From Pleodorina starrii (Eukaryota; Chlorophyta; Chlorophyceae; Chlamydomonadales; Volvocaceae): a DNA stretch of 64,000 nt. A program made the translations under genes and the position numbers. The notes beneath the pieces were generated by a model that made no database searches, was not told the DNA's origin, and saw only the letters and a list, made by a program, of their open reading frames with translations. The stretch lies in contig BRXU01000015.1 in NCBI GenBank assembly GCA_030267565.1, positions 248,001-312,000 of the forward strand. The letters run 5' to 3'. This document shows, one piece after another, positions 22,950 through 34,522 of this stretch; the first letter of the stretch is position 1, and each line of letters opens with the position of its first letter.

Positions 22950-23994
22950 AGGTCCACCGGACGTCGCCGAACAAGGCAAGTGCGGTGCGGTGCAGGCCCC
23001 GCCAGGCGGCTTCAAAGGAGGTCCGCAGGCCCAGGCAGGAAATCCCTACAGCTCTAGGGAGGGTGCCCCGGAGTACGGCAGGACAACGCAAGCAGGTGTC
23101 CCCGGTGGCGGCTCCACCCTTCCCCTTCCCTCCCCCTCAGAGCTCGCCTGTGCTGCTGTACCGCACACATGCCTGTACCCGCACACACACACACACACAC
23201 ACGCACACACGCACAGCGCGCGTCATGCTCTTCTGCCACGCGTGAAGGCATGGACGCGCCCCGCGCCGACCCTGCCGTGATCCGTGCACGTCGAGTCCAT
23301 GGCGTGGGGTAGGGTGCACCTCTTGTTCTGATCCTGTGTGATTGTTCGTGTACTGCTAGCTGCTAGGTGTGTGGTACAACCCCCGGTTAGGCCCCACCCC
23401 ACATGCCAACCCCTTCCAGTCACGGCAGCCAGCCAGACGGACCCCTCGCCGCGGGTCCCAGCTTCCGCGGGGCACCAACCGGCCGCAACCCTCCGCCCCA
23501 GCGACCTCTGCCCCTCGCAAGTACCCAAGCAGCCAGGCCCTACCAGGCCCCAGGGGCCCAGCCCGCAGTTCAAAACCAAATTCACAACATGTTGGCGCGC
23601 TCTCGGCCAGAGGAAGAAGAAGAAGAAGAAGGACGGACGAAGCGGCAGGTATAAAGTTTGCGCGCGCTTCACCAAGCCAGGGACATGGCGGCAGCGACGG
23701 GTGTTGACCCGCCCAAGGCGCGAACAACCGCATGCGACACGTCCCCTACCTAGCCAGCCCACCCACTCACCCAACCCAATGCCCTCCACACCAACAGGGC
23801 AGTGGCGCCGTACGTGCTGTGCTGTACGGCACGCAGCCCCAGTCAGGCACGGCAACCGCCGCAATCCTGACTCCTCAACGAACCTGTGCCTCCATGCAGT
23901 TTTAAGAGAAATCCCTAAGCCACCGCGAGGAAAAAGAAGAAGAAAAGCGACACAAAAGCGACATCACAGCCCTCAGGACGTCAAGAGCCCATAG
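22950..23994 (+). CDS. Possible protein-coding region, product unknown
   Basis: Two stretches look coding but are not resolved. Around 22965-23096 a Gly/Gln-rich frame (PPGGFKGGPQAQAGNPYSSRE) ends at a good donor (GCAG|gtgtcc). At 23400-23650 the frames are Pro/Gln-rich and then run into an acidic or Lys-rich tract, depending on frame (poly-GAA at 23620-23634), ending at CGGCAG|gtataa. A third stretch ending at TAG near 23994 reads as a very basic tail (KPPRGKRRRK). I could not find splice choices that join all three in phase, and no family is recognisable. A single unspliced frame from 23338 to 23994 is also open. Treat this as a hint of a nuclear, low-complexity protein gene and not as a model. 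Confidence 0.28.
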
Positions 23995-26335
23995 CGACCA
24001 CTGCTGCCGCTGCAGCCTTGCTCGTCCCGCGGCGCCTGCCGGGGACTACAGTGCTGCCACCTCGGATAGTAATTGAACCCGGCTAACGGGGCGAACGGGG
24101 GCTAACCGGACCGATCAGGATCGTCGGTAAGCCGCTAGCCGATAGCACAGTTCGACCTGTGCGGCGGGATGTCTAACCGCAAGAGAAGAAGCGGCAGTGC
24201 GACTACCGCCGGTCTCCCGCCGTTGCCAGGCAGCCACCGCAGTCCTCTCGAGTGGTAGCGGCTTCGCTTGATATCGGTTCCCGCACACTAGGGCGCTATC
24301 GCCTCCTAACTAGGCTAGCAGAGGGACCAACGATAGTGGAGCCGGCGCGGTAAGTCCAAATACATCAGGACTTACGTGAGCCCGCCGCCTACAATCCTCC
24401 AAAATGTCGTACCATGCAACGAAACACCAAATGGACATGGACGCTGAACATGGCGAGCTGCGACGCACCCTCTCAACGGATGCCCTCTCCCTCCCCCTTT
24501 CCCTCCCCCTCCCCCCCACAAACGCGCTGACTCCAATCCTAGAGTCGACTGGGATCAACGGCAGGGGCCGGGAGGGGGCTGTCCGTCGACAGGGCGGCTG
24601 GGCTTTTAAGCAAAGCGCAGCAAAAGCAAGATCCCACGCCTCTCAACAGCATCAGCGAACACACAGCAAACACACTGGAAGGCAGACACGCACCCGTGTG
24701 TCCCATCGAAAGCCTGCGGTCGAGCGCACGATAGGCCAACCCCGCCCCTCTGGATCCATTGATCTCAACTCTACGTTCGTTGGGTGGGGCGAGATGCAGC
24801 CGCCTGTGGAGCCCCAGACACGACCGCCCTGATTGCTGGGCCAACACACCTGCTGGCCCGCTGACATTACTCCCTTCCGAGGCTGGGCCAGGAGCCCCCC
24901 GTAACCACCACAACAACATCCCGGCATGTCCTAGCTTTCAAGTGGCAAGGCATATATGGCACATACGGTACGTGTGTACTCGGCAAGGCACACACATACA
25001 TTTAGGTGTGGGAACGAACCAAAAGCTTTCTGAGCCAGAGATAAGCACGCAGGACACAGTAGCAGCGGCCGCACCGTTGCGGGAAAGAGACAGCGCCATC
25101 GGGAATCGTAGCCTACCGAGCCAACAGCCCTCCCTACCGCGCCAAATTAGGCAACACCGTGCGGCCCCGAGCGGATCTATTATTCACCGTACTTATTCGT
25201 TCATTCCGTATTTTCTGCCGTACATCCAACCCACCGCTCCCACGCCGCCGGCCGTCACCCATGCTTGCGAGCACGTTGATGCGGATATTAGGGCAGCGCA
25301 TGATGGAACCCAACCCACTCACTCCCAGAAAAGATTGACCCAGCTCCCAGGGCACCGGCATCAGAGCACTAGACAGCAATGTGTAAATCCGATTCGGGCC
25401 ATTTGTTTCAGTTACCCCTGGCATGATGGCATGTTGTGCGCTTTGCAAGCGTGCAGGGGAGCACCAGCGAGCCCTCCTCCTTGCGCGGGCTCCGAAGCTT
25501 CCAAATCCCAACGCAGCGCCCCACCCCTCCCCGGATGCGACACCGGGGGTTCCGTGGCCCGGCCCGTGCCTCCCGCCCCCACCCCAATAAGGCCAATGTG
25601 GAAAATGTGTGTGTGTGTGCGTGTGAGCCCGCTGTCTGCCTCACATGCAGAGCTTCCTCATCATTGCGCGTCATCTTTCTCCGAAATAAGACGAGATGGT
25701 GGTGCAGTGTGAATCAGTCCGAACCCTCTGATGCGAATGTGGATGTGGATGCGCATGCGAGAACCCGGTCATGACCCATGGGTCATACTCCGTGCGGCAG
25801 TCCCTGCAGCAATCCTCGGCCTGCCCATGCGCCATGCGGCATGCCCACCTCCCCTACCGAACAACCCATCAGGCCAGGACAGGGCCCAGCCCCCCAACGC
25901 TTCCACCTCAACCCGCGCCGCCCCAGCACACGTCCCATGCACGAGGCGCGCCGCCGCCGCCGCCTCCTCCGCCACCGCCGCCGCCGCCGCCGCCGCCACC
26001 GCCACCGCCACCGCCACCGCCACCGCCACCGCCACCGCCACCGCCGCCGCCGCCGCATCAGAAAAGGGACAACACGAGCACCACAACTGCCGGGGCCTGC
26101 CGACCCATGGGTCACCTCCCGTACGGCACCCAAATTTGAAGGCCCGTCGATACGTTCTTGCCCGCAAGGAGGCCGTATGTAGACCGTATCAAGGCCGTGA
26201 AGGAGCCGCAACTAGGCCAGGAAGAAACCGTATCGAGGCCGTAAAAAGGCTGACGCAAGGCCGTATGAAAGCCCGCTCGCACGCCCCGGGCCGTGTCAGG
26301 AGGCCGCCGTGTCCGGAGGCCGCAAGGAGGCCCGC
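23995..26335. other. Unassigned region between a candidate gene and the RRM gene
   Basis: The right part should contain the 3' UTR of the minus-strand RRM gene, whose stop is at 26336-26338. A short frame starting at ATG 24404 (MSYHATKHQMDMDAEHGELR) has a plausible N-terminus but no family match. A 317-codon open frame at 24759-25712 has no recognisable domain and no codon bias of the kind seen in neighbouring genes. A CCG/CCA tract lies at about 25949-26056. No confident gene is seen. Confidence 0.4.
25949..26056. repeat. (CCG/CCA)n trinucleotide-hexanucleotide tract
   Basis: CCGCCG units grade into about eight CCACCG units and back to CCG. It lies beyond the stop codon of the minus-strand RRM gene, probably in its 3' UTR or the flanking intergenic sequence. 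Confidence 0.9.
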
Positions 26336-29300
26336 TCACACCACCCCGCTCAGGACCGTTGCCACCAACTGCCGGGTGGTCTCCAGCTGGTGTCTCGGGC
26401 CACTGACCAGCAAATGGAACATACCCCCCACACCGCCGGCGGAGGACAGCTGCAGCGTCGCGCCGCTGACCGCCTGCAGACTGTACAGGTGCGGATTCAC
26501 CGCCTGAAGCTGCGCCGCGGTCAGCGGGATGGCATACGTCAGCGGCGAGCCGCCTCCGCCGCCGCCGCCGCCGGCCAGGCCCGCGCCCGCTGCCGCGGCG
26601 GCGGCGGCGGCGGTGGCTTCCCATTGACTGTTCACTGCGGCGGAGCCGCCGCCGCCGCCGCCCGTCAGGGCGCCGCCAGTGGGTAGCATCATGACGTAGC
26701 CGCCGCCGGCGGCGGCGGCGCCGCCGCCGCCGGTCTGGTTGACGGACATGGTCGCTGCGGCGGCGCCGTAGTCGACCAGGAGCTGGTCGCCTGTGTCGGG
26801 AAACGAAGGGGGGAGGGGTTCTCGCCGTGGTGTTGTGGTGCCGAGAGGCGACTCGAGTCTGCGGCCGCGCGCGGGAGACAGAGGAGCCACGGAGGCGGAC
26901 ACGGAGACACTGAGGCGATGGAGGGGCTGGTGCGCTGGTGGGCCGCCACAGCTTTCTTCACTACGCAACTGCAACTGCAACTGCAACTGCAACTGCAACT
27001 GCAACTGCAACTGCAACTGTAACTGCAACTGCAGCTGCCGGCGGCCTGCGCGCAGTTGGTGTCTGCAGCAGCTAGGCAGAGGGAGAGAACCACCCAGCCA
27101 CCCAGCCAGACCCCAATATCTCAAACCCAGACATCAACACACATCTCTCCCAGGCGCCCAGCCTCCCCCCCAACGCAATTTCCAAAACCCACCAGCGCCG
27201 TACATGTCGTACAGTCCTGCCTGCTGCGTCCCCGCCGGTGCCAGCGCCATAAGGCCCTGCATGCCCCGCCCCGCCGCGCCGCCGCCGCCGCCGATGCCCA
27301 CCACGCCGAGCCCCGGCTGTTGGCCCGTCGCCGCCGCCGCCATCCGCGAGGAGGCGCCGCCGCCGATCCCGCCCAGACCGCGAACTGCCCCCATTCCCCC
27401 CGCCGTGCCCATCCCCATCCCCATCCCCATGCCCATGCCGGCTCCATCCACAAGCTGAAGCCCCTCCATAGCCATCGCCATGCCTGCCGGGAGCGACGTC
27501 AGGGCCAGGTGGTCGCCACCCGTCTGACCTCCCATGTCTCCCATGTCCCCCATGCCCATGCCCATGCCGACTAGCCGCTGCTGGTAGGGCGTGGCCAGCG
27601 TTCCGGGGTCCACCTGAAGTGTGTGGGGGGGTGGGGGGGGGGTGGGGGAAGGGGGGGGGGGGTGAAGGGGTTGGGGGGCGGTAAAAGTACAGACCGCGGT
27701 GGCCTTAACGGTACCAGGACGGACTCCAAGGGAAAGGGAAAGGCGGGAGGGAGGGAGGGAGGGAGGGAGGGAGGGAGGGAGGGAGGGAGGGAGGGAGGGA
27801 GGGAGGGAGGGAGGGTGGGAGGGAGGGAGTGAGGGAGGGAGGGAGGGAGGGAGGGAGGGAGGGAGGGAGGGAGGGAGGAAGAAGAACGCGCGGCGGTTTG
27901 CTTCGTCGGGTGCAGAAGAGACTGAGACGTGGGGAGAGTCCGCGGAGAGGTGGAAGGGAAAGGGAAAGGGGAGGGGGGGTTGCCGAGTTGGGGGGCAGGG
28001 TCGAGTTGGGCTGCTCGCGAGCAGGGTGGAGGGCGGCTGCGGGCGGGCCCCAAATGCGACCCGGCCCCAGCCTCACCGGCCCCAGCCTCAGCCTCAGTCA
28101 CTGGGCACTCCCCCCTCCCACCTCACAACCGTACAACAGCAACAACAACGATCGCAACAACCGCAATAACAACAATGCCGATAACAACAGCAGCAGCAGC
28201 AGCAGCAATAAATAATAACAGCGGAAACAAGCAGTCCACTGTCCTCGGCGCCGTCGCTTCACTCACCTGCCCCAGAGCCGACGCCGCGAACAACGCCGCC
28301 GGCGCCGCCATCCGCCGGCGCGCCTTGGCGCGGCGCACCACCAGCGGCCGGTCCTGCGCCCCCGTCGGGTCGGGGAATACGTGGCGCAGGTTGAACTGCA
28401 GGATGGCCCGCTCCGCATCCTCCCGGGTCGCGAACCACACGAAGGCGCTGCCCTTGGACTCGTGCGTTACCTTGTCGTACACTATAACCAACTCAACCAC
28501 CTTGCCAATGGACTGGAACAACGGTAATAACAGCTCCTCGGAGCAGTTCTTGGGGATGTTGCCCACAAAGAGCTTGATGACGTCGGGATCGCATCCCGGC
28601 GGCGGCGTCTCCAGCGGAGACTCCAGGGAATCCATCCCTGCCGCCGCCGCCGCCGCCAAGGACGACGACGACACCGGCGGGTACGCCGTCAGGCCGCCGC
28701 CGAACGCGTTGACGGCGGCTCCGCCGCCCAGAGGCGGCGCTGCCGCCGCCGCCGCTGTCGCGGTCAGGACGGCGGCGGACGCGGGTGCCGCCACCATCGC
28801 CGTGAGGCCGGAGCCGGCGCGGCCCCCGACGGCGCCGTGGGGGCCGCCGAGTGTCGAGACCCCAGACATCGAGGTCGCTGGAGGGGGGGGGGAAGCGGAG
28901 GCGGTTGGGAGGCCACCGGGGAGGGCGGGCGGGTGGCGGGTCAAGGAACGTGTGGATGGGGACGGGGGGGAGGTAGGCAAAGCAGCAGGGAGGGTGCAAG
29001 GTTGGTTGGAGGCACCCGGTCACCGGCTGGGCCACCTAAGGCTATCGACATCTGGGTCCGCGAACTGCCAATAGCAGAGGTTCCCGGTTCGATCCCGACA
29101 GAAGGGTGTTCGAACTTCCCCAAGTCCCCGCCAAGCTCTGGCCGAGCCCGCCCGCAATGGTGCGCCCCGTTTGCCAGCGCACCCACCCCAGTGCCGCATC
29201 CTGCACTTAGAAACCCGCCCCCCGTGCAGCCAAGCCGCCCTCACCGCCCTCGTCACCCGCTCCCGCCTCCCCAGCGCCCAGCGCCCGGACGCGACCCGCC

Positions 29301-32300
29301 GACTCTCCACTCACCCTGGCCGGGCTGGTACGGCATATGCTCCTGCTCGACTCCCGTTGTCAGCGCCGGTCTGCTCCGCAACCCCCCGACCCCGAACCCG
29401 AGGGAGGTTGAGGGCAGCGGGTGCAACTGGCCATGCGGCTGTGCCTGCGGCTGCTGTGGCTGTGGCAGCTGCTGTGGCTGCTGTGGCAGCTGCTGCGCCT
29501 GCTGTGACAACTGCTGCTGCTGCTTCTGCTGTGGCTGTGGCTGACGGGTGCTTGCAAGGTGCTGTTCGCGCCGGCGGCGCTGCAGTGCGGTGTCCATCCA
29601 CTGGGCAGCAGAAGGGGGGGAGGAGGAGAAGAGAGAGGAGGAACAAGAAGAATTAACAGTACGATTAGGCAAGCTGAATACAGGGGGGGTGAGGATGAGA
29701 TATGAGTAGAGAGCCCGGACAGGCCAGCGGGACGGGGGACGGGGGGAGGGGGGAGGCCGGGGAGGCCGGAGAGGCCGGAGAGAGGGAGGGGAGGGAGGGG
29801 CAAGCTAGGCCCCGTGCGTGTGTGTGTGTGCCATTGTGGGTGCTTGGCAGGTGGGAACAGGCCGCCTGCATCAGGCATGCCACACGCGGACACCGATTGC
29901 CGCACGCAGAAGCCCTCCCTGCAAGCGGGCGTGTCTCCTCCTACGGTATACCCCCCCCTGCTGCAGGGGCACGTCGCGGCCCCACTCAGCTTCCTGCTCA
30001 CCAGTGGCCAATCACACACACATCCACACACACATCCACACACACACACATCCACACACACACACACACACGAGCGCACCTTGACCACCATGGGGCAATC
30101 CATGCCCTCCCACACGTGCTTGCCATCCAGTGCGTCGATGGCGGCAACGGCCTCGGGATGTTGGGACATGGTCACCAGGCCACAGCCCTGGAGAGGGGGT
30201 GGTGGTTGGCGGGGTTGGCGGGGAGGAGGGCTGTCCGCGTGTCGAGGTGATGTGGTGGTGGTGGTGATGGTTGGGGCTGGGTTCTGGCGGTTGGGAATCT
30301 AGATCTCTAGAAGCTGAGTATGCACTGGCAAGCACAAGTGAATCCGAGAGCCTCAGTCTGCCTCAGTTCTTGAATCCCTGAGGCTCTCTCTCGCTCTGCT
30401 TTCTCCATTCCGGTGCGCCGGGGGCCCGGCGGTCAGCGGGGCCCCCCGGCTTCCTCCGCCTCACTCGCCTTGGTGGTGGGTGCTCCCTGGAAGGCCCGGA
30501 ACAGGTTGACGTCGTGCACCTTGCCGAAGAGCGAGAACAGGCGGCGGACCTCGTCCTCGGTGGTGGACCGAAGAGCCTTGGCGAAGAACAGCTGGGGGCG
30601 TGGGGAGGGCGGGAGGTGCGGGGCGAGGGCTTCGTGAGGGGGCCCCTGGCAGGGGCGGGGTGGGCGTGGTAACGATGATATCGCAGCCGAGGGACGAAGG
30701 CCACCGAGAACCCAGAGATACGGAGTGGTGGGGTCACAAACCCTCAAACTCAACCAAAATCCCACCCCAAGAACGCAAGCCTGCCACCCCAACAGGCCTA
30801 TCAGCCCCTCCTGTTGCACCCACCATCCGGTTGTCTGCATTGGCGTCGTCCATGGCCTTCTTCTTGCGCTGCTGCAGCTCCGGATCCGCCCAGCGGACAG
30901 ACAGGGAGGTGCCTGTGGCCTGCGTGCGGAGGCGGAGGCGTGCGTACCCGGGGAGAGGCGCCCCGGTGAGCCGTGAAGGCAGGGCCAAGATCCGGACCCG
31001 GATGCGGTGAGCCAGGTGCGGGGCTGCAGGCAGGCAGGCAGACAGACAGGCGCGCTCGCTTTGCGGATCCGCACGTCACCTAGCAGCCACAGAGAATCTC
31101 CACCAATATCCACCACCACGTCTCGTCTCATCCGCGTCACATCTCGCAAGGACTCGCTACAACATATAACGGCCCCCTGCTGCTCGCAAGTTTACCTCCC
31201 GTTACGGATGGGAAGGTTTCTTCTTATACGTTTACGTTCAAGGGCACCGGCCTTTACGTGGATTTACCCAACCCCCCGACTGTAGCATCAACCAAGTAAC
31301 CAAGTAACCAACCAACCAACCAACCAACCAATGACCAGACAGCTTCAGTTACAGGCCTACCAGACGTGAACCACATAGCTCACCTCGAACACGTGCTGCT
31401 CGTCCAGATTCTCCATGGCGCGCATCGCATCCTCCCGAGATTGCATCTGCACAAAACCAGATGTAGGGAATGGTACGGGCCTTATCCGACGGTGAACGGA
31501 CAGGCCAGACCGCGGGGTAAGGAAACAAGATACCGCAGCGAAGGGACGGAGACGGCGTTAGCGAGGGGCGGACCCTGAACCTTGACCCTGAACCCGGACA
31601 GGCCAAACCCCGGGGGTGGGGATGGGGGACGACCGCGGGGCGGCAGAGGGAGCCTGGCACCCAGCTCACGGTGCGTGTGCGTGTATGTGTGCGTGCGTGT
31701 CGGTGCTGTTGGGCAGGAAATGGCGAGCAAAGGGCGGAGTGTCTGACGGTGGAACGCTCCCGACCCTCTTTGCCCCTCAATCGTCATCCCCCCAGCCTTC
31801 ACCCCTCGGCCACGGAACGGTCACTGCCGGTCTGTGGCAGGCGGGCAGACCCGGCCCCTTGACCGCCCCTCCCCACTCGCCTCCACGAATCCACAGCCCT
31901 TGCTCCTGCCCGACCTCCGGCACTTGAAGACGCTGATGCCCTCCACCGGCCCGTACGCCTCGAACAGCGGCCGCACGTCGTCCTCCTTTGGAACAGGCAG
32001 GGGCAGGGGCGGGGCCAGGGGCAGGGGCAGAGGCGGGGTCAGGGATGGGGCAGGCCGGGGCAGGGGCCGCTTCCAACATCATCGTCATCAGCAGCAGCAT
32101 CGGGGCCAGGACGTATGGATTTGGTGATGGTGGCAGCGCACGCACTAGCGTTTCTCGTTCGCTCTTCAGCGTGTGGCTAAAGCTAACCAGGAGCGGTGTA
32201 GGCAGTGCGGCGATGGAGGGCACCACTGGGCTGGTGCGGGGTCCTGTCCAGAACTCCAGATGTCAGGCACTGGACCCAAGGGAGGCGCGCGCAGGCGCGC

Positions 32301-34348
32301 CGCATCGCCCCGGACGGTATCCCTTATCGGCTTTCACGGCCTTCAGGGCCCTCACCTTGAGAAAGAGTGGAACCCGCGAGAAGAAGAGCTGCCGGTTGCC
32401 GGTGGGTCCGCTCCCCGCTTGAACGTACGAGTGGTTTTTGGCGAATCGGACCTGGGCAGCGGATGGGGTGGGATGGGATGCGGCGGTGGCATCGGGGCCG
32501 AGAGCAGGGCGTGGCGCTTGTGGGCCCGGGCTTGGCAACGGGCCCGGGCAGGCACAGCACACCCGGGTGGGGCGGGGGGGATGCGGTTACGTCCCCTGGA
32601 GGATTCCGCACCGCGCCGCGCCCACATCACAAAGCTTCACCCCAACCCGCGCCCCAAGGCCGGTAGGAGGACCGGGAGCCCCGTCCGCGCCCCAAGCTCC
32701 GTATGAGGGACAAGAACCCCGTCAGCACCCCAACCCTAAGTGCCCAACACGCTGCACCCCACGCCCGACCTCCAGCGGCGTCTGTGATCCGGGCAGCAGC
32801 AGCTGTCGGTCGAATTTCTGAATGGCCTCCTCCGCCTCCTCCAGATCCAGATAGCTCACGAAGGCGCAACCGCGGGATTTGCCCGAGGAGCGGTCGCGCA
32901 GGATGGCGAGGTCTCGTACGACGCCGCACTGCGCAGAGCGAGTGACAGGAGTGAGGGGGCGAGCGAGCGAGAGAGAGAGAGAGAGGGGTGGGAGGGGGTA
33001 GGGGCGGGGGCCGCGCGAGAGGAGCGTGGCTTGGCGCTGTGTATGGCACAGGTGAGTGATGGTGGGTGCAAAGTGCGGAATGCAGACAGGAAAACCTGGG
33101 GCGGGCGGTGTGCCGAGAGACATCGCGGGCCCAGGCGTGACGCGCACCCCTGTCTCCCCACCGAGCGCCGTTCCACCGTTCGGCGGCATACGGCGGCATT
33201 GGGCGGCATTGGTGCGCTGGGGCGACAGACAGCCTGCTGCACTGCGGCCAATGAGCTGGAGTGGAGTGGAGTGGAGTTCACTGGACTGGACCGCACACAG
33301 CTGGCCTGGCCTGGACTGGAGCGGTGCTGGATCGGATGCAAGGCGATGGCACCCCGGCACAGGCAGGGCGGTCGCAGACTGGCAGTCCGGCTGCCCAGCC
33401 AGCACCCCCCCCTCCCCCTCCCCCTCCTCCTCCCCCGAGGTGGTATGCCGGGCACCGCGCGATGCGGGCTTGCGGCGCCTCCCCCCCTACCGCCCTGGGC
33501 GGGTGGGCGGGACAGTCCCGAGGCCTTCCCCACAGGACAGCCCAACCCCCGTGGCTGGCAGCCACGCCGTGTCCTGCTGCCTTTTCGCCATGAATCAAAG
33601 CACTCCCAGTTGGGTTGCTTGTTGTCGCCTGTTGTGCCACCTGTTGAGCCTCAGCGTCCGCAGCTCATTGGCTGGCGGGCAATCGCGTGGCCCCAGCCGA
33701 CTAGCGGGTTACCCCGGAGCCGTGCGGTCGTACTTTGTACTGCAGGCAGACGCCGAGGTCTTCCCCGCCATTTGAAACCCTGGATCCCCCCCAGCCCCCA
33801 CCCAAGGCTCCAATCCAGTCAACCTGGAAGCAAGTCAAGTCAGGGCCTGCGATCCGTGCGCCCTTCCAGTTGGGCGCACGGGCGCCCTGTCGATAATCCA
33901 TTTGCCCCGGCCGGCGGTCGAGCGAGCGCGCGTGTTGCAGGGCAGCAGTAACCTGGCGTTGGCCGGAGTGTTGTGCCTTTCCGCCAAATGGCATCAAATG
34001 GTGTCCGTCATTCTTCGTCTGGTCAATGTAAGGCAGGAAGAGGTGGCTGGGGTCGGGTCGGGCCGGACCGCGCCGGGCCGGGCCGAACGTAAGCAGGCCG
34101 ACCTAAGCACCCCACCCGAACCCAAAGCACCAAACCCCCGTCCGATTGCAGACCTGCGGCCCGCGCCCTGATGCCGATCCCCACACCCCGGTGCTGATCC
34201 TCGTCCAAAGTACCTGTTCGAAGTACCCTCGGAGTGTCGCCTCAACCGCTGTCCGGGGTACGGAGCCAACGAACAGCCGATGAAGCGGGGGAGGCTCCTC
34301 GCTGGGGCCCACCGGTTCCGAGGGCGAGGATGATTCTGTCGTCTCCGG
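26336..34348 (-). CDS. RNA-binding protein with four RRMs (FCA/CELF-like)
   Basis: Predicted RNA-binding regulator. Twelve phase-consistent exons (high to low): 34348-34214, 32928-32770, 32451-32356, 31985-31881, 31446-31384, 30919-30824, 30591-30469, 30187-30080, 29600-29315, 28877-28267, 27613-27193, 26790-26336, giving 885 aa plus a missing start. Exon 34348 begins after an acceptor (acccgtag), so an upstream exon is needed. ATG 34522 to 34412 fits in phase but is weak. RRM1 starts at residue 25 (LFVGSV; RNP1 GCAFVSY), RRM2 near 119 (RNP1 KGCGFVEM) and RRM3 at 219 (RNP1 KGCGLVTM). A Gln-rich linker follows, then RRM4 from about 491 (LFVGNI; RNP1 KGSAFVWF). RRM1-RRM2 resemble plant FCA and CELF proteins. 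The rest is Gly/Met/Ala-rich, and the end (MFHLLVSGPRHQLE) only vaguely recalls a KH-domain C-terminus. Introns after 31881 and 30469 start with GC, not GT. Targets cannot be inferred. Confidence 0.88.
26965..27034. repeat. (GCAACT)n hexamer tract in an RRM-gene intron
   Basis: About eleven GCAACT units with one TGTAACTG variant, in the last intron of the RRM gene (27192-26791). In transcript sense it reads (AGTTGC)n. Confidence 0.9.
27745..27878. repeat. (GGGA)n tract in an RRM-gene intron
   Basis: Roughly 130 bp of GGGA tetramers on the plus strand, in the intron between exons 28877-28267 and 27613-27193. In transcript sense it is a (TCCC)n polypyrimidine tract. Confidence 0.95.
28181..28208. 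repeat. (CAG)n tract
   Basis: Short CAG run preceded by CAA/ACAA-rich sequence, in the same intron of the RRM gene, a short way downstream (in transcript sense) of exon 28877-28267. Confidence 0.75.
29036..29115 (+). repeat. Possible tRNA-derived (SINE-like) fragment
   Basis: The string GGTTCGATCC (29088-29097) fits a pol III B-box consensus inside an RRM-gene intron, and a second TTCGAAC lies about 17 bp further on. The flanking sequence does not fold as a tRNA: the T-stem does not pair and no anticodon arm is evident. It could be a decayed SINE. The evidence is only the B-box-like motif. Confidence 0.2.
30013..30072. repeat. (CA)n-rich tract
   Basis: CACACATCCACACA-type repeat just downstream (transcript sense) of the RRM3 exon 30187-30080, in its intron. 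Confidence 0.85.
31296..31331. repeat. (AACC)n tract
   Basis: About eight AACC units in the RRM-gene intron between exons 31446-31384 and 30919-30824. Confidence 0.8.
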
Positions 34349-34522
34349 CTACGGGTAAAAGGTGTGAGAGGCGGGGAGGCGGCGGCGAGTGAGCGAAAGC
34401 CAGACGGACACCGATTTGAGAGAACAATGTTGTGGACGGGATGCGCAAAAACAGGAGAGCCGCGACGGCCACACTACTGCTGCCGGGTGGAGAGGCTTTC
34501 CCTGCCGTGGCCAGCGCCGCAT

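Noticed and set aside
24759..25712. 317-codon open frame on the plus strand
   Set aside because: No recognisable domain, mixed codon usage unlike the neighbouring genes, and no promoter or poly(A) context that supports it.
29036..29115. A second tRNA gene
   Set aside because: Only the B-box-like motif is present; T-stem, anticodon stem and acceptor stem do not pair.
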